DNA of 64,000 nucleotides from Pseudomonas entomophila (GCF_029478665.1 NZ_JARPQB010000004.1:116504-180503); one strand, 5' to 3'; numbered from the stretch's first letter, positions 53,343 to 64,000 are shown. Notes: a model not told the origin generated them from the sequence alone. Numbers and translations: made by a program.

Positions 53343-54028
53343 AGCTCAACCGCCTTGACGCCCACCGAGTAGCGCTTCTCGAGATACCGCAACGCCAGCA
53401 GCGAGACACTGGTCAGCACCAGGTACAACGCCGCCACCGCCAGGAAGAAGGTGAAGGGTTCGCGGGTGGCATCCGCCGCCTGCTTGGCCTTGAACATCAT
53501 GTCCTGCAGGCCGACCACCGAGATCAGCGCGGTCGCCTTGGTCAACACCAGCCAGTTGTTGGTGAAGCCCGGGATCGCCAGGCGGATCATCTGCGGCACC
53601 ATGATGCGGAAGAACACCTGCACACCGCTCATGCCGTAGGCCGCGCCCGCCTCGGCCTGCCCCTTGGGGATACCCAGGAAGGCGCCGCGGAAGGTTTCCG
53701 ACAGGTAGGCACCGAAGATGAAGCCCAAGGTGCCGATACCGGCGACCAGTGGGTTCAGGTCGATGTAGTCGTCATAGCCGAGCAGCGGCGCCACACGGTT
53801 CAGGAGGTCCTGGCCGCCATAGAAGATCAGCAGGATCAGCACCAGGTCGGGGATGCCACGGATCACCGTGGAGTACAGGTCACCCAGCCAGGCCAGCCAG
53901 CGTACCGGCGACAAGCGCAGCGCCACACCGACAAGGCCGAGGACGATGGCCAGGGCCATCGACGACAAGGCGAGCTGCAGCGTCAGCCACGCCCCGTCGA
54001 GGATGACTGCCCCATAGCCTTTCAACAT
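53339..54028 (-). CDS. aotQ: Arginine/ornithine ABC transporter permease AotQ
   Basis: 229 residues, HisQ-like. VIRGIPDLVLILLIFYGGQDLLNR and the EAA loop GQAEAGAAYGMSGVQVFFRIMVPQMIRLA identify it. It pairs with AotM as the membrane channel for basic amino acids. Confidence 0.95.
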   Translation of the reverse strand: MLKGYGAVILDGAWLTLQLALSSMALAIVLGLVGVALRLSPVRWLAWLGDLYSTVIRGIPDLVLILLIFYGGQDLLNRVAPLLGYDDYIDLNPLVAGIGTLGFIFGAYLSETFRGAFLGIPKGQAEAGAAYGMSGVQVFFRIMVPQMIRLAIPGFTNNWLVLTKATALISVVGLQDMMFKAKQAADATREPFTFFLAVAALYLVLTSVSLLALRYLEKRYSVGVKAVEL

Positions 54029-54118
54029 GATTCGGATTCCTCAGGGCTTGGGAATGAAAAATGGTGCAAACCTCAGAGATTCTGCTGTTTGCACCATTGC
54101 ACGGTGAAACTCGACGGC

Positions 54119-54904
54119 TTAGTTCGAATCAGGGCCGTAGATGTCGAAATTGAAGTACTTGGCTTCGATCTGCTTGTACTTGCCGTTCTTGCGGATAGCG
54201 TCGATGGCCGCATTGATGCGGTCGGCATTTTCCTTGTCGCCCTTGCGCACGGCGATGCCAATACCGTCACCGAAGTACTTGGAGTCGGTGAATGCCGGGC
54301 CGACAAAGGCGAAGCCCTTGCCGGCGTCGGTTTTCAGGAAACCGTCTTCCAGCAGGGTGGCATCGGCCACGGTGCCGTCGAGGCGGCCGGCCGCGACGTC
54401 CAGGTAGATTTCGTTCTGGGTGCCGTAAGGCACGACGGTGGCGCCTTTCGGTGCCAGGACTTCCTTGGCGAAGCGGTCGTGGATCGAACCGCGCTGCACA
54501 CCGATCTTCTTGTCCTTCAGCTCAGTCAGGCCTTCGCTGACGGTAGAACCTTCCTTCATGACCAGACGAGCCGGGGTCAGGTAATAGCGTTTGCTGAAGT
54601 CGACCGATTTCTTGCGATCGTCAGTGATCGACATGGACGACAGGATGGCGTCGATCTTGCGCACTTTCAGCGCTGGGATCAGGCCGTCGAATTCCTGCTC
54701 GACCCAGGTGCACTTGGCTTTCATCTCTTCGCACAGGGCATTGCCGATGTCGTAGTCGAAGCCGGCGATGCTGCCGTCGGGCTGCTTGAAGGCGAACGGT
54801 GGGTAGGCGGCTTCGATACCGATCTTCAACGGTTTCTCATCGGCGTGCGATACCAGGGAAAACACGGAAAGCGCCAGGGCGCCAAGCAGTGCGAGCTTCT
54901 TCAT
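54119..54904 (-). CDS. aotJ: Arginine/ornithine-binding periplasmic protein AotJ
   Basis: 261 residues from [21 protein letters not shown] (signal peptide, cleavage before DEKPL) with a TGGAG ribosome site. Solute-binding fold of the ArgT/HisJ type: [34 protein letters not shown], two Cys in the position of the family's disulfide, and [10 protein letters not shown]. First gene of aotJQMP-argR. Confidence 0.95.
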   Translation of the reverse strand: MKKLALLGALALSVFSLVSHADEKPLKIGIEAAYPPFAFKQPDGSIAGFDYDIGNALCEEMKAKCTWVEQEFDGLIPALKVRKIDAILSSMSITDDRKKSVDFSKRYYLTPARLVMKEGSTVSEGLTELKDKKIGVQRGSIHDRFAKEVLAPKGATVVPYGTQNEIYLDVAAGRLDGTVADATLLEDGFLKTDAGKGFAFVGPAFTDSKYFGDGIGIAVRKGDKENADRINAAIDAIRKNGKYKQIEAKYFNFDIYGPDSN

Positions 54905-55350
54905 CAGGTAACTCCATCGGTACGGGGCAATACAAGGCAGTTGTAACGGCTGCCCGATATGCGAATGGGTACAACGCGAGCCGCGCAGGGTTCGACCAAG
55001 GTCGCAGACCACGAGCGAGTGAATGGCATTTTAGCGACAGCCCGGTAGTCGATATTTCTTCAAAGCGACAACTAGTTACAGAAGCGCCAGGAACCGCGGC
55101 GGGCGATATTGACAGCTCCTGCGGATTATGCAAGAGCAAAAGAAAAATAACCTATACCCCAAGCAATAAGCGGGCCCATTATTGGCAAACCCTTGTAGCT
55201 CGGCAAGTGCAGCATGCCGCGATGCACGAAATGCTCGCAGAAACGCCCCACAATCGCACATGAATGTTTCCGCAAGCCCCGCTTTCGTGCGCAGACGGTG
55301 ACAACCATGGTTACCGATGAATGTCGGAGTAACAGCCTGTTCAGTAAAGC
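54905..55350. other. aotJ upstream region
   Basis: About 450 bp with no supported gene. The part nearest aotJ holds TGTCGC motifs (see ArgR site). The middle, about 55120-55200, is A-rich. A 114-codon minus-strand frame here crosses the acs terminator and REP and has no ribosome site, so it is not called. Confidence 0.5.
55050..55070 (-). promoter_or_regulatory. ArgR half-site upstream of aotJ
   Basis: The minus strand reads TGTCGC-TTTGAAGA-AA-N5, matching TGTCGC-N8-AA-N5. A second TGTCGC on the same strand lies at 55034-55039 with a poorer match. It is 146 bp before aotJ. Confidence 0.55.
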
Positions 55351-55381
55351 AAAAACCCCGCCGATTGCTCGGCGGGGCTTT
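55351..55381 (-). terminator. Terminator downstream of acs
   Basis: Stem CCCCGCCGA / TCGGCGGGG with a four-base loop. On the minus strand it is followed by TTTTTGC. It lies 42 bp past the acs stop and beyond a REP unit. Confidence 0.9.
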
Positions 55382-55390
55382 ATATCGAAC

Positions 55391-55418
55391 TTGTAGGAGC
55401 CGGCCTTGCCGGCGAACC
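55391..55418. repeat. Single REP unit after acs
   Basis: TTGTAGGAGCCGGCCTTGCC followed by GGCGAACC, one unit of the GGCCTTGCC REP variant, directly after the acs stop. Confidence 0.8.
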
Positions 55419-55422
55419 ACCT

Positions 55423-57384
<1,962 letters not shown>

Positions 57385-57790
57385 CTGTGTTACCTCGGTG
57401 TAATAGTTGTTTTTGTATGGAATCGTTTGTAACTGTACCAGAGCGGCAAAGACCATTCGACGTTGGTAGTAACGTGACAGACGGAAAACCCACCCTCCTG
57501 GCGCGACCGCTCTAATCCGCGGTACTGCGTCATCCAGGCTGTGGCACCAGGCAGTTTTCCACGGGATTGTTACAGATTCTGTCAAAAGACTTTATCAAAA
57601 CCCCCTCTGTTTCAGCCCAGGGCACGCTCCTAGAATTCACCTCGCCAGCAACGGCAACGCGATTAACTTGGTAACAGCCCCCACGAAGGCAACGTTAATC
57701 CGCACCTCATCCTGATAGTTGAAACTTGTTGTACTCGCGGCGCCACAAGCGCCGCGTGCCCCCTCACGACCTTAGACAGGTAAATAGAAA
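57385..57790. other. acs / DUF2790 divergent intergenic region
   Basis: 406 bp with no supported ORF. It includes a perfect 8-bp hairpin CGCGGCGC / GCGCCGCG at 57736-57756 in the leader of the small gene. No clear promoter could be placed by eye. Confidence 0.45.
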
Positions 57791-58045
57791 ATGAAAGCTT
57801 TACTGGTATTGGCACTTGGCGGTTTTTGCGGCGCGGCGTTGGCCGGCGAAGCAAAAGATGCCGAGCAGATTCCGGTTGAACAGTACAGTTACTCGCAGCA
57901 CCTGGACATCGCCCGTGTTCTTTCCATGAGCGAAGTGCCAAACGTCTGCGAAGTGGTGCCCGCCCGCATGACCTATGAAGATTCCAAGGGCCAGAAGCAC
58001 ATTCTCGAATACCGCGTGATGGGGAACGGCTGCTCCAACGGCTGA
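57791..58045 (+). CDS. Small exported DUF2790 protein
   Basis: 84 residues. Signal peptide MKALLVLALGGFCGAALA, cleavage near residue 18; mature part about 66 residues with a Cys pair (VPNVCEVVPARMTYEDSKG and the end GNGCSNG) and the DUF2790 pattern QYSYSQHLDIARVLSMS...YRVMGNGC. Periplasmic. Many pseudomonads carry several paralogues, often induced by metals or oxidants. The function is not established. Confidence 0.88.
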   Translation: MKALLVLALGGFCGAALAGEAKDAEQIPVEQYSYSQHLDIARVLSMSEVPNVCEVVPARMTYEDSKGQKHILEYRVMGNGCSNG

Positions 58046-58115
58046 GCCTTGATACCCATCGCGGCACAAGCCCGCTCCCACCCCGACCGCGCCAACCTCA
58101 AGCCTTGCGCGATCC

Positions 58116-58233
58116 CTGTAGGAGCGGCCTTGCGCCGCGAAAGGGCTGCGTAGCGGCCCCAGAGTTTCAGTAGTAAACAAAGATCGCCGGGGCCGCCTTG
58201 CAGCCCTTTCGCGGCACAAGGCCGCCCCTACAG
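58116..58233. repeat. REP pair (GGCCTTGCGCC variant)
   Basis: CTGTAGGAGCGGCCTTGCGCC...GGCACAAGGCCGCCCCTACAG, two inverted units with matching CGCGAAAGGGCTGC / GCAGCCCTTTCGCG arms, between the DUF2790 gene and phhR. Confidence 0.88.
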
Positions 58234-58296
58234 CGGGCAGGTACAGCTGGAAGACAGCCCCCACGATTGCTATTGGACGCTAAAGCTTTTAAAAAC

Positions 58297-59856
58297 TCAC
58301 TCAGCCGACTTGCTCAACGAATAATCCCGCAACTTGTTGGCAATCGTCGTGTGCGAAACTCCCAATCTTTTCCCCAGCGCCCGGCTACTTGGAAACTCGC
58401 TCATCAAACTTTCCAACACCGCCTTTTCAAACCGCCCGACAATCTGCGAAAGATCGCCATCCAGGGAGAATTCCCCCAGCGGCTGGCGCGCACCATAGTC
58501 CGGCAAACGGATATGTTCGCTTTTCACCACACCGCCTTCGCACAATGAAACCGCCTGGAACAACACGTTCTCCAATTGCCGCACATTACCCGGCCAGTGG
58601 TACTGGCTGAGTTTGTCCATCGCCGACGACGCCAAATGCGGCATCGGGCAGCCGATCTGCCGGCTGGCCTGGTCGAGGAAATGCTGCACCAGCCCTTCCA
58701 GGCCATCCATGCATTCGCGCAACGGTGGAATGTGCAGCGACAGCACGTTGAGGCGATGGTAGAGGTCCTGGCGAAACTCGCCACGGGCGCACAGCTCGGA
58801 CAAATCGACCTGGGTCGCGCAGATCACCCGTACATCCAGGTACACCTCTTCGTCGCTACCCACCCTTCGGAAACAACCATCCTGCAGGAAGCGCAGCAAC
58901 TTGACCTGCAACCGCGGGCTCATCTCCCCCACCCCATCGAGGAACAGCGTGCCACCCGCCGTCAGCTCCAGCAGCCCAAGCTTGCCCTCCGCCCGCGCCC
59001 CTTCGAATGCCCCCGGCCCATAGCCGAACAGCTCGGTCTCGGCCATCGACTCCGGCAGGCCCGCGCAGTTGAGCGCCATCAGCGGCGCCTGGCCACGGGG
59101 GCTGGCCAGGTGGCAGGCACGCGCCAGCAATTCCTTGCCGGTCCCCGTCTCCCCTTCGATCAGCAATGGCGCATCCAGCGGCGCCATGCGCCGCGCCTCG
59201 CGCACCACCGCAGCCATTACCCGCGAACTCTGGAAGATGCTGTCGAACCCGCGCAGCTCTTGCTTGCGCACGTTGTAGATGCGCTCACCGATGCGGTCGG
59301 CGCGATGCAAGGTGAGCACGGCGCCAGCCAAGGCCTCGCTTTCGTCATGCTCGGACTGCAGCGGCGCGATATCGGCCAGGAATACATCGCCCTTGACCTT
59401 GATGCGCAAGCCGTTGATTCGCGACTTGTTGGCCCGCACCAGCTCAGGCAGGTCGAAATCCTCGACATAGCGCGACAGCGGAATACCCGGCACCTCGTCC
59501 ACCCGCACCCCGAGCAACTGCGCCGCGCCACGGTTGGCGGCGACGATGCTGCCACCCATGTCGATCGACAGCACCGGGAAGTCCAGCGCCCCCAGCAACG
59601 CATTGAGTTCCATGTGCCGCCGTTCGCTGGGCATCAACCCCACGCGCTTGACCCCGAACACCCCGGCGATCGACTCGAACTTCGGCCGCAACGCCTGGAA
59701 CTGCAGGTTGATCAGGTTCGGGCAGTGCAGATAGATGGCGTTGCCATGATCACCCCCCACCTCGCCGCGCAACACGTTGATGCCGTACTCCACCAGCAGG
59801 TTGAGGATGTCTCGCAGGATGCCGATGCGGTTCTGGCAATGCACTTTGATACGCAT
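58297..59856 (-). CDS. phhR: PhhR, TyrR-like regulator of aromatic amino acid use
   Basis: 519 residues from MRIKVHCQNRIGILRDIL. N-terminal ACT domain (about 1-70), PAS (about 78-190), AAA+ domain with Walker A GETGTGKE and Walker B-like GTLFLDGVGEM, and a C-terminal HTH (SRALGKRLGVSHTTIANKLRDY). The sigma-54 contact loop GAFTGA is changed to GAFEGA, as in the TyrR group, which generally works with sigma-70. It activates phhABC in response to Phe/Tyr. Divergent from phhA. Confidence 0.95.
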   Translation of the reverse strand: MRIKVHCQNRIGILRDILNLLVEYGINVLRGEVGGDHGNAIYLHCPNLINLQFQALRPKFESIAGVFGVKRVGLMPSERRHMELNALLGALDFPVLSIDMGGSIVAANRGAAQLLGVRVDEVPGIPLSRYVEDFDLPELVRANKSRINGLRIKVKGDVFLADIAPLQSEHDESEALAGAVLTLHRADRIGERIYNVRKQELRGFDSIFQSSRVMAAVVREARRMAPLDAPLLIEGETGTGKELLARACHLASPRGQAPLMALNCAGLPESMAETELFGYGPGAFEGARAEGKLGLLELTAGGTLFLDGVGEMSPRLQVKLLRFLQDGCFRRVGSDEEVYLDVRVICATQVDLSELCARGEFRQDLYHRLNVLSLHIPPLRECMDGLEGLVQHFLDQASRQIGCPMPHLASSAMDKLSQYHWPGNVRQLENVLFQAVSLCEGGVVKSEHIRLPDYGARQPLGEFSLDGDLSQIVGRFEKAVLESLMSEFPSSRALGKRLGVSHTTIANKLRDYSLSKSAE

Positions 59857-59975
59857 GAAAGCTCTCGAAGCGGCCAGGTTTTTCCTTGGCACGCAGAAAA
59901 TTCGTAAAGATAAGCTGACAAAAACAGCGGAAAGGCCAGCTCGATGCCCGTGATTTTCCGGCACCACGGTGATTT

Positions 59976-59993
59976 TGTAAAATTATCGTTACA
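59976..59993. promoter_or_regulatory. PhhR/TyrR box between phhR and phhA
   Basis: TGTAAA-ATTATC-GTTACA, one mismatch from the palindrome TGTAAA-N6-TTTACA bound by TyrR/PhhR. It lies 120 bp before both phhA and the phhR start, so one box could serve both genes. Confidence 0.85.
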
Positions 59994-60112
59994 AAACCAG
60001 GATGAGCGGCGGACGAAAACCACCTTGCCACCCCGTGCAAAGCGGCGAATGTAGGGATATCTCTAAAGGTATGTCCTGCACATAACAAGAAAGCCCTCAC
60101 CAGGAGAGCCAC

Positions 60113-60901
60113 ATGAAACAGACGCAATACGTGGCACGCGAGCCCGATGCGCACGGTTTTATCGACTACCCGCAGCAAGAGCATGCGGTGTGGAACACCC
60201 TGATCACCCGCCAGCTGAAAGTGATCGAAGGCCGGGCGTGCCAGGAGTACCTGGACGGCATCGAGCAGCTCAAGCTGCCCCATGACCGCATCCCCCAGCT
60301 CGGCGAAGTCAACAAGGTGCTCAGCGCCACCACCGGTTGGCAGGTCGCCCGCGTGCCGGCACTGATCCCCTTCCAGACCTTCTTCGAACTGCTGGCCAGC
60401 AAACGCTTCCCGGTCGCCACCTTCATCCGCACCCCGGAAGAGCTGGACTACCTGCAGGAGCCCGACATCTTCCACGAGATTTTCGGCCACTGCCCGCTGC
60501 TGACCAACCCCTTCTTTGCCGAGTTCACCCACACCTACGGCAAGCTGGGCCTGGCGGCGACCAAGGAACAGCGCGTCTACCTCGCACGCCTGTACTGGAT
60601 GACCATCGAGTTCGGCCTGATGGAAACCGCGCAAGGTCGCAAGATCTACGGCGGCGGCATCCTCTCCTCGCCGAAGGAGACCGTCTACAGCCTGTCCAAC
60701 GAGCCTGAGCACCAGGCCTTCGACCCGATCGAAGCCATGCGCACGCCGTACCGCATCGATATCCTGCAGCCCCTGTACTTCGTCCTGCCGAACATGAAGC
60801 GTCTGTTCGACCTGGCCCACGAAGACATCATGGCCATGGTCCACCAGGCCATGCAGCTGGGCCTGCACGCCCCGAAGTTTCCACCCAAGGTCGCTGCCTG
60901 A
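60113..60901 (+). CDS. phhA: Phenylalanine 4-hydroxylase
   Basis: 262 residues with CAGGAGAG upstream. Catalytic domain of aromatic amino acid hydroxylases without the mammalian regulatory part. Iron ligands His121 and His126 are in [11 protein letters not shown], and the third ligand Glu is in YWMTIEFGL. It makes tyrosine from phenylalanine with tetrahydropterin and O2. First gene of phhABC. Confidence 0.97.
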   Translation: MKQTQYVAREPDAHGFIDYPQQEHAVWNTLITRQLKVIEGRACQEYLDGIEQLKLPHDRIPQLGEVNKVLSATTGWQVARVPALIPFQTFFELLASKRFPVATFIRTPEELDYLQEPDIFHEIFGHCPLLTNPFFAEFTHTYGKLGLAATKEQRVYLARLYWMTIEFGLMETAQGRKIYGGGILSSPKETVYSLSNEPEHQAFDPIEAMRTPYRIDILQPLYFVLPNMKRLFDLAHEDIMAMVHQAMQLGLHAPKFPPKVAA

Positions 60902-60939
60902 GCGCCCCTGTCGATAACAACTCAAATCGGAAAAAAAAC

Positions 60940-61296
60940 ATGAATGCCTTGAACCAAGCCCACTGCGAAGCCTGCCGCGCGGACGCACCGAAAGTCTCCG
61001 ACGACGAACTGGCGGAACTGATCCTGCAGATCCCGGACTGGAACATCGAAGTCCGCGACGGCCACATGGAGCTCGAGCGCGTGTTCCTGTTCAAGAACTT
61101 CAAGCACGCCCTGGCCTTCACCAATGCCATCGGCGAAATCGCCGAAGCCGAAGGCCACCACCCAGGCCTGCTGACCGAGTGGGGCAAGGTCACCGTGACC
61201 TGGTGGAGCCACTCGATCAAGGGCCTGCATCGCAACGATTTCATCATGTGCGCCCGCACCGACGAGGTCGCCAAAACCGCCGAAGGGCGCAAGTGA
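60940..61296 (+). CDS. phhB: 4a-hydroxytetrahydrobiopterin dehydratase
   Basis: 118 residues, PCD/DCoH fold with the signature [27 protein letters not shown] (two His of the active site). It regenerates the pterin cofactor used by PhhA. It lies 38 bp after phhA, and its TGA overlaps the phhC ATG (TGATG). Confidence 0.97.
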   Translation: MNALNQAHCEACRADAPKVSDDELAELILQIPDWNIEVRDGHMELERVFLFKNFKHALAFTNAIGEIAEAEGHHPGLLTEWGKVTVTWWSHSIKGLHRNDFIMCARTDEVAKTAEGRK

Positions 61297-62489
61297 TGCA
61301 CTTCGCGGCCATCGGTCGGGTCCCCGGCGACCCGATCCTGGGGCTGATGGAGGCCTACGCCCGCGACGCCAATCCAGCGAAGTTCGACCTGGGCGTTGGC
61401 GTGTTCAAGGATGCCCAGGGCCTGACGCCGATCCCTGCCGCAGTCAAGCAGGCCGAGCAGCGCCTGGTCGAGCGACAGGCCACCAAGAGCTATGTCGGTG
61501 GCCATGGTGACGCGGCGTTCGGGCGCCTGGTCAGCGAACTGGTGCTGGGCAGCGCTTCGCCGCTGCTGGCCAGCCAGCGCGCCGGCGCCACCCAGACCCC
61601 TGGCGGCACCGGCGCCCTGCGCCTGGCGGCGGAATTCATCGCCCACTGCCTGCCCGGCCGCGGGGTCTGGCTGAGCGACCCGACCTGGCCAATCCACGAG
61701 ACGATCTTCGCCGGTGCCGGGCTCGAGGTGTCCCACTACCCCTATGTGGGCAAGGACAACCGCCTGAACGTCGACGGCATGCTCGCCGCACTGGAGCAGG
61801 CAGCGGAAGGCGACGTGGTGCTGCTGCACGCCTGCTGCCACAACCCGACCGGCTTCGACCTGGGCCAGGACGACTGGCGCGCGGTGCTCGACATCGTCAA
61901 GCGGCGCAACCTGCTGCCATTGATCGACTTCGCCTACCAGGGCTTCGGTGACGGCCTGGAAGAAGACGCCTGGGCAGTGCGCCTGTTTGCCAGCGAACTG
62001 CCGGAACTGCTGATCACCAGCTCGTGCTCGAAGAATTTCGGCCTGTACCGCGACCGCACCGGCGCCCTGCTGGTATGCAGCCACGACGCGGAAAAGCTGC
62101 TGGATGTGCGCAGCCAACTGGCATTCCTTGCGCGCAACCTGTGGTCGACGCCGCCAGATCATGGCGCAGCGGTGGTCGCCGAGATTCTCGGCGACCCGGC
62201 GCTCAAAGCACTGTGGGTCGAAGAAGTTAACGCCATGCGTCAGCGCATCGCCGAGCTTCGCGAAGGGCTGGTGCAGGCACTGGCCCCCCATGGCCTGGCC
62301 GAGCGCTTCGCACACATCGCCGCGCAACGCGGGATGTTCTCCTACACCGGGCTCAACCCCGAGCAAGTGCGCCTGTTGCGCGAGAAACACAGCGTGTACA
62401 TGGTTGGCACGGGCCGGGCGAACATCGCCGGGGCCGACGCGCAACGCCTGGAGCAGTTGGCAGCGGCCATCGCCGACGTCTGCCGCTGA
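61296..62489 (+). CDS. phhC: Aromatic amino acid aminotransferase PhhC
   Basis: 397 residues from the ATG coupled to the phhB stop. Class I aspartate/aromatic aminotransferase: LGVGVFKDAQGLTPIPAAV, the HNPTGFDL segment, DFAYQGFGDGLEEDA, the PLP lysine in SSCSKNFGLYRDRTGAL and the substrate Arg in MVGTGRANIAG. It removes the amino group of Tyr/Phe in the same degradation route as PhhA. Confidence 0.95.
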   Translation: MHFAAIGRVPGDPILGLMEAYARDANPAKFDLGVGVFKDAQGLTPIPAAVKQAEQRLVERQATKSYVGGHGDAAFGRLVSELVLGSASPLLASQRAGATQTPGGTGALRLAAEFIAHCLPGRGVWLSDPTWPIHETIFAGAGLEVSHYPYVGKDNRLNVDGMLAALEQAAEGDVVLLHACCHNPTGFDLGQDDWRAVLDIVKRRNLLPLIDFAYQGFGDGLEEDAWAVRLFASELPELLITSSCSKNFGLYRDRTGALLVCSHDAEKLLDVRSQLAFLARNLWSTPPDHGAAVVAEILGDPALKALWVEEVNAMRQRIAELREGLVQALAPHGLAERFAHIAAQRGMFSYTGLNPEQVRLLREKHSVYMVGTGRANIAGADAQRLEQLAAAIADVCR

Positions 62490-62500
62490 TACCGCGGTAC

Positions 62501-62586
62501 CTGTAGGAGCGGCTTCAGCCGCGAAGCGAGCAACGCGGGCCAGCCCCGGCGTTGCCGGGGTTCGCGGCTAAAGCCGCTCCTACAGG
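62501..62586. repeat. REP pair after phhC
   Basis: CTGTAGGAGCGGCTTCAGCCGCGAA...TTCGCGGCTAAAGCCGCTCCTACAGG, two inverted units around a CCCCGGCGTTGCCGGGG stem. Confidence 0.9.
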
Positions 62587-62759
62587 GGTTTGCGCTGACC
62601 ACATCAACGCTGGCGGTGCGCTGATCGCCCACAAAAACCGACCAACGCCCGGCAAAAATCCCAAACTGTCATCCAGACTGCTGTATCCTGCCCCAGCTTT
62701 TCGAAGCCACACACGCGCACTGGCGCCGCCTTTCACTCACACTTGCGAGGAACGACGAG

Positions 62760-62888
62760 ATGCATGAAATCCCGAATCTTCCCTTCCCAAGCCTGAACCC
62801 CGAAGAGCAATCCGTTGCCGCCCACGCTGAGCCGACACCTGCCGTCGACCAGGACGGTGACGATCAATCCAGCGCCGACCAGGAATAA
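62760..62888 (+). CDS. Small acidic 42-residue ORF
   Basis: Begins MHEIPNLPFPSLNPEEQS after a GAGGAACGACGAG ribosome site and ends VDQDGDDQSSADQE. Acidic, no signal peptide, no Cys. It lies between the phhC REP and the large right-end ORF. Small size makes it uncertain, but the ribosome site, an upstream AT-containing stretch (CTGTATCCTG near 62682) and the inverted repeat after it argue for expression. Function unknown. Confidence 0.55.
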   Translation: MHEIPNLPFPSLNPEEQSVAAHAEPTPAVDQDGDDQSSADQE

Positions 62889-62907
62889 TCGCGCACCCCA
62901 CCCGACT

Positions 62908-62957
62908 GTGTGAAAACGGCTGACCTGCGGGACATCCCCGTCATGGCGTTTTCACAC
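62908..62957. terminator. Inverted repeat after the small acidic ORF
   Basis: GTGTGAAAACG and CGTTTTCACAC (11 bp, perfect) are separated by 28 bases, 20 bp past the small ORF. The spacing is long for a terminator. It could equally be an operator for the next gene. Confidence 0.4.
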
Positions 62958-63046
62958 CGTCAAGAGCCCTCTTGGTGCAATACACCCGTACCGCCCGGCC
63001 TCATTTTGAATCAACAGACTGATACCTCCCATAAACAGGAGGCAAC

Positions 63047-64000
63047 ATGTCTTTTGATTCCCCTCTCACGCCTGCTACCACTCTACACAACGGGCAATCC
63101 ACCGATCAGCGCCTTGCCCGCCCCACACTATCCCAAAACCAGATAGCAACCATTGGCAGCACGTCAGCAGTTGGCCACAACGCCATCAGTGCGCAATTCA
63201 CCCCATCACAACTGCTGGAAAGAATCCGGGCACATGTGACGACCAGGCCCTCGACGAATGAAGACCTGAACAACAACATCCTGTCACCAGCCCGCGCGCT
63301 TGTCGCTGACGATCTGGATATCCCCCTGAGCGCCCCCCTCGACGCGTACGACCCTATCCGGGCAGTTCACCTCACCCTCAACTACCTGCTGAACGGCAAC
63401 ACGCGATTCCCTGAAGACCCTCGCTTCATCTTTGTGAACCTGATGGACCTGTACGGCGACACGAAGACCTACGCATTGGTTGCCGCGGCCCTGGACGTCG
63501 AGCCGGACACCCTGACACCCCGCCAGATCCACGATTTTTTTGCTCGTATCGCCTGGGTCAATGAAGCCTCGATCAACACGCCGACCGCAAGAAATCAGCT
63601 CGATGAATTGCTGTTTGGCGAAAAGCCATTGAGTGCCGAAGCCGCTCGACTTGGAAAGGATGAGTTTTCCGAACTGGGCGAACTGCTGACCGGGGTGCCT
63701 GACACCTTGCAGATATGGATGTTGCAGTTCAAACGCGGCGAACGCCGAGACACCGCCAGCGATTGGCTTGCGCATTGCCCGGCTGAAAACCTGCTTAAAG
63801 AGTTGACGGCATACGAATTGAATCCAGCCCAATCGGCCCTGATGGCCTTGAGCATTACCCTGGAGAAACTGCTGCCCACCTCGGGAGAGTATGAGGACAA
63901 CGCGCTGATACTTTCGCGAAACCTGCATCTGACCCAGCCATTGATGAACCTTCGTATCAGGGTACTTCCTGCTGCTGCGCAGGTCCCGACCTGGGTGGAT
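63047..64000 (+). CDS. Large unrecognised protein (5' part, truncated by window edge)
   Basis: Open from an ATG at 63047 with a strong AGGAGG ribosome site to the last base (318 codons seen, no stop). It starts MSFDSPLTPATTLHNGQSTDQ, a Ser/Thr/Gln-rich polar region, then from about residue 50 a helical, Leu-rich region (QLLERIRAHVTTRP, ALVAAALDVEPDTLTPRQIHDFFARIAW). No Sec signal. Codon use is less GC-biased than in phhABC. Size and style are those of large secreted or effector-type proteins in pseudomonads, but I recognise no domain and do not assign one. Confidence 0.75.
   Translation, partial: MSFDSPLTPATTLHNGQSTDQRLARPTLSQNQIATIGSTSAVGHNAISAQFTPSQLLERIRAHVTTRPSTNEDLNNNILSPARALVADDLDIPLSAPLDAYDPIRAVHLTLNYLLNGNTRFPEDPRFIFVNLMDLYGDTKTYALVAAALDVEPDTLTPRQIHDFFARIAWVNEASINTPTARNQLDELLFGEKPLSAEAARLGKDEFSELGELLTGVPDTLQIWMLQFKRGERRDTASDWLAHCPAENLLKELTAYELNPAQSALMALSITLEKLLPTSGEYEDNALILSRNLHLTQPLMNLRIRVLPAAAQVPTWVD

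Noticed and set aside
55076..55420. 114-codon minus-strand frame upstream of aotJ
   Set aside because: It runs through the acs terminator and a REP unit, has no ribosome site, and its translation looks random.
60020..60045. Possible sigma-54 promoter before phhA (TTGCCACCCCGTGCAA)
   Set aside because: The -24 GG is missing and the spacing to the GC is wrong by one base.
62552..62767. 71-codon plus-strand frame after phhC
   Set aside because: It starts inside a REP unit and overlaps the better-supported 42-residue ORF in another frame.

Overview
The window is chromosomal DNA from a gamma-proteobacterium of the genus Pseudomonas, most likely the P. putida/P. entomophila group. This rests on the gene order (flgBCDE, cheVR, flgAMN, ycgR; then bkdR-bkdA1A2B-lpdV; then alaS-lysC-rsmA-tRNAs; then the ast/aot arginine genes, acs and phhR-phhABC), on high G+C with GC-rich third codon positions, and on many REP palindromes with the core TGTAGGAGC...GCTCCTACA. 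I see no prophage, insertion sequence or CRISPR array.

Layout. 1-4.3 kb: a type I secretion locus on the minus strand (ABC exporter, HlyD adaptor, and the start of an RTX protein built from 204-residue tandem repeats that runs off the left edge). 4.4-15.3 kb: a flagellar/chemotaxis block. flgBCDE lie behind a sigma-54 promoter. A large autotransporter gene lies between flgB and cheR. cheV and flgA diverge from a 63-bp gap carrying overlapping sigma-28 and sigma-54 motifs. flgMN lie behind a consensus sigma-28 promoter, followed by ycgR. 15.4-19.4 kb: an orphan 185-residue protein, an MFS transporter, a glutamine synthetase-like ligase and bkdR. 19.6-24.6 kb: the complete branched-chain 2-oxoacid dehydrogenase operon.

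24.8-32.6 kb is the least ordinary part. A MocR-type regulator diverges from a tight five-gene operon: a BenE-type transporter, a D-arginine-dehydrogenase-like flavoenzyme, a RidA-type deaminase, a zinc-ribbon threonine-synthase-like PLP enzyme, and an extra serine hydroxymethyltransferase. Together they look like a catabolic route for an unidentified (D- or beta-hydroxy-) amino acid. 32.6-41.3 kb: tRNA-Arg(CCT), phnN, amrZ, mgtE, four identical tRNA-Arg(ACG) genes in exact 147-bp repeats, tRNA-Ser(GCT), rsmA/csrA, lysC and alaS. 41.5-42.7 kb: a predicted zinc protease of the M91 (NleD/HopH1-like) effector type with RTX-like repeats.

42.7-55 kb: arginine catabolism and uptake, i.e. the arginine succinyltransferase pathway (astC-aruF-aruG-astD-astB-orf-astE) and the aotJQMP-argR transporter/regulator operon, with ArgR-box-like sites upstream of astC and aotJ. 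55.4-62.5 kb: acetyl-CoA synthetase, a small DUF2790 protein, and the phenylalanine degradation genes phhR and phhABC with a PhhR/TyrR box between them. The right end carries a 42-residue acidic ORF and the 5' part of a large unrecognised ORF that continues past the window.

Start codons were chosen by Shine-Dalgarno position, operon overlap and family length. All names come from reading the translated sequences; no database search was run.
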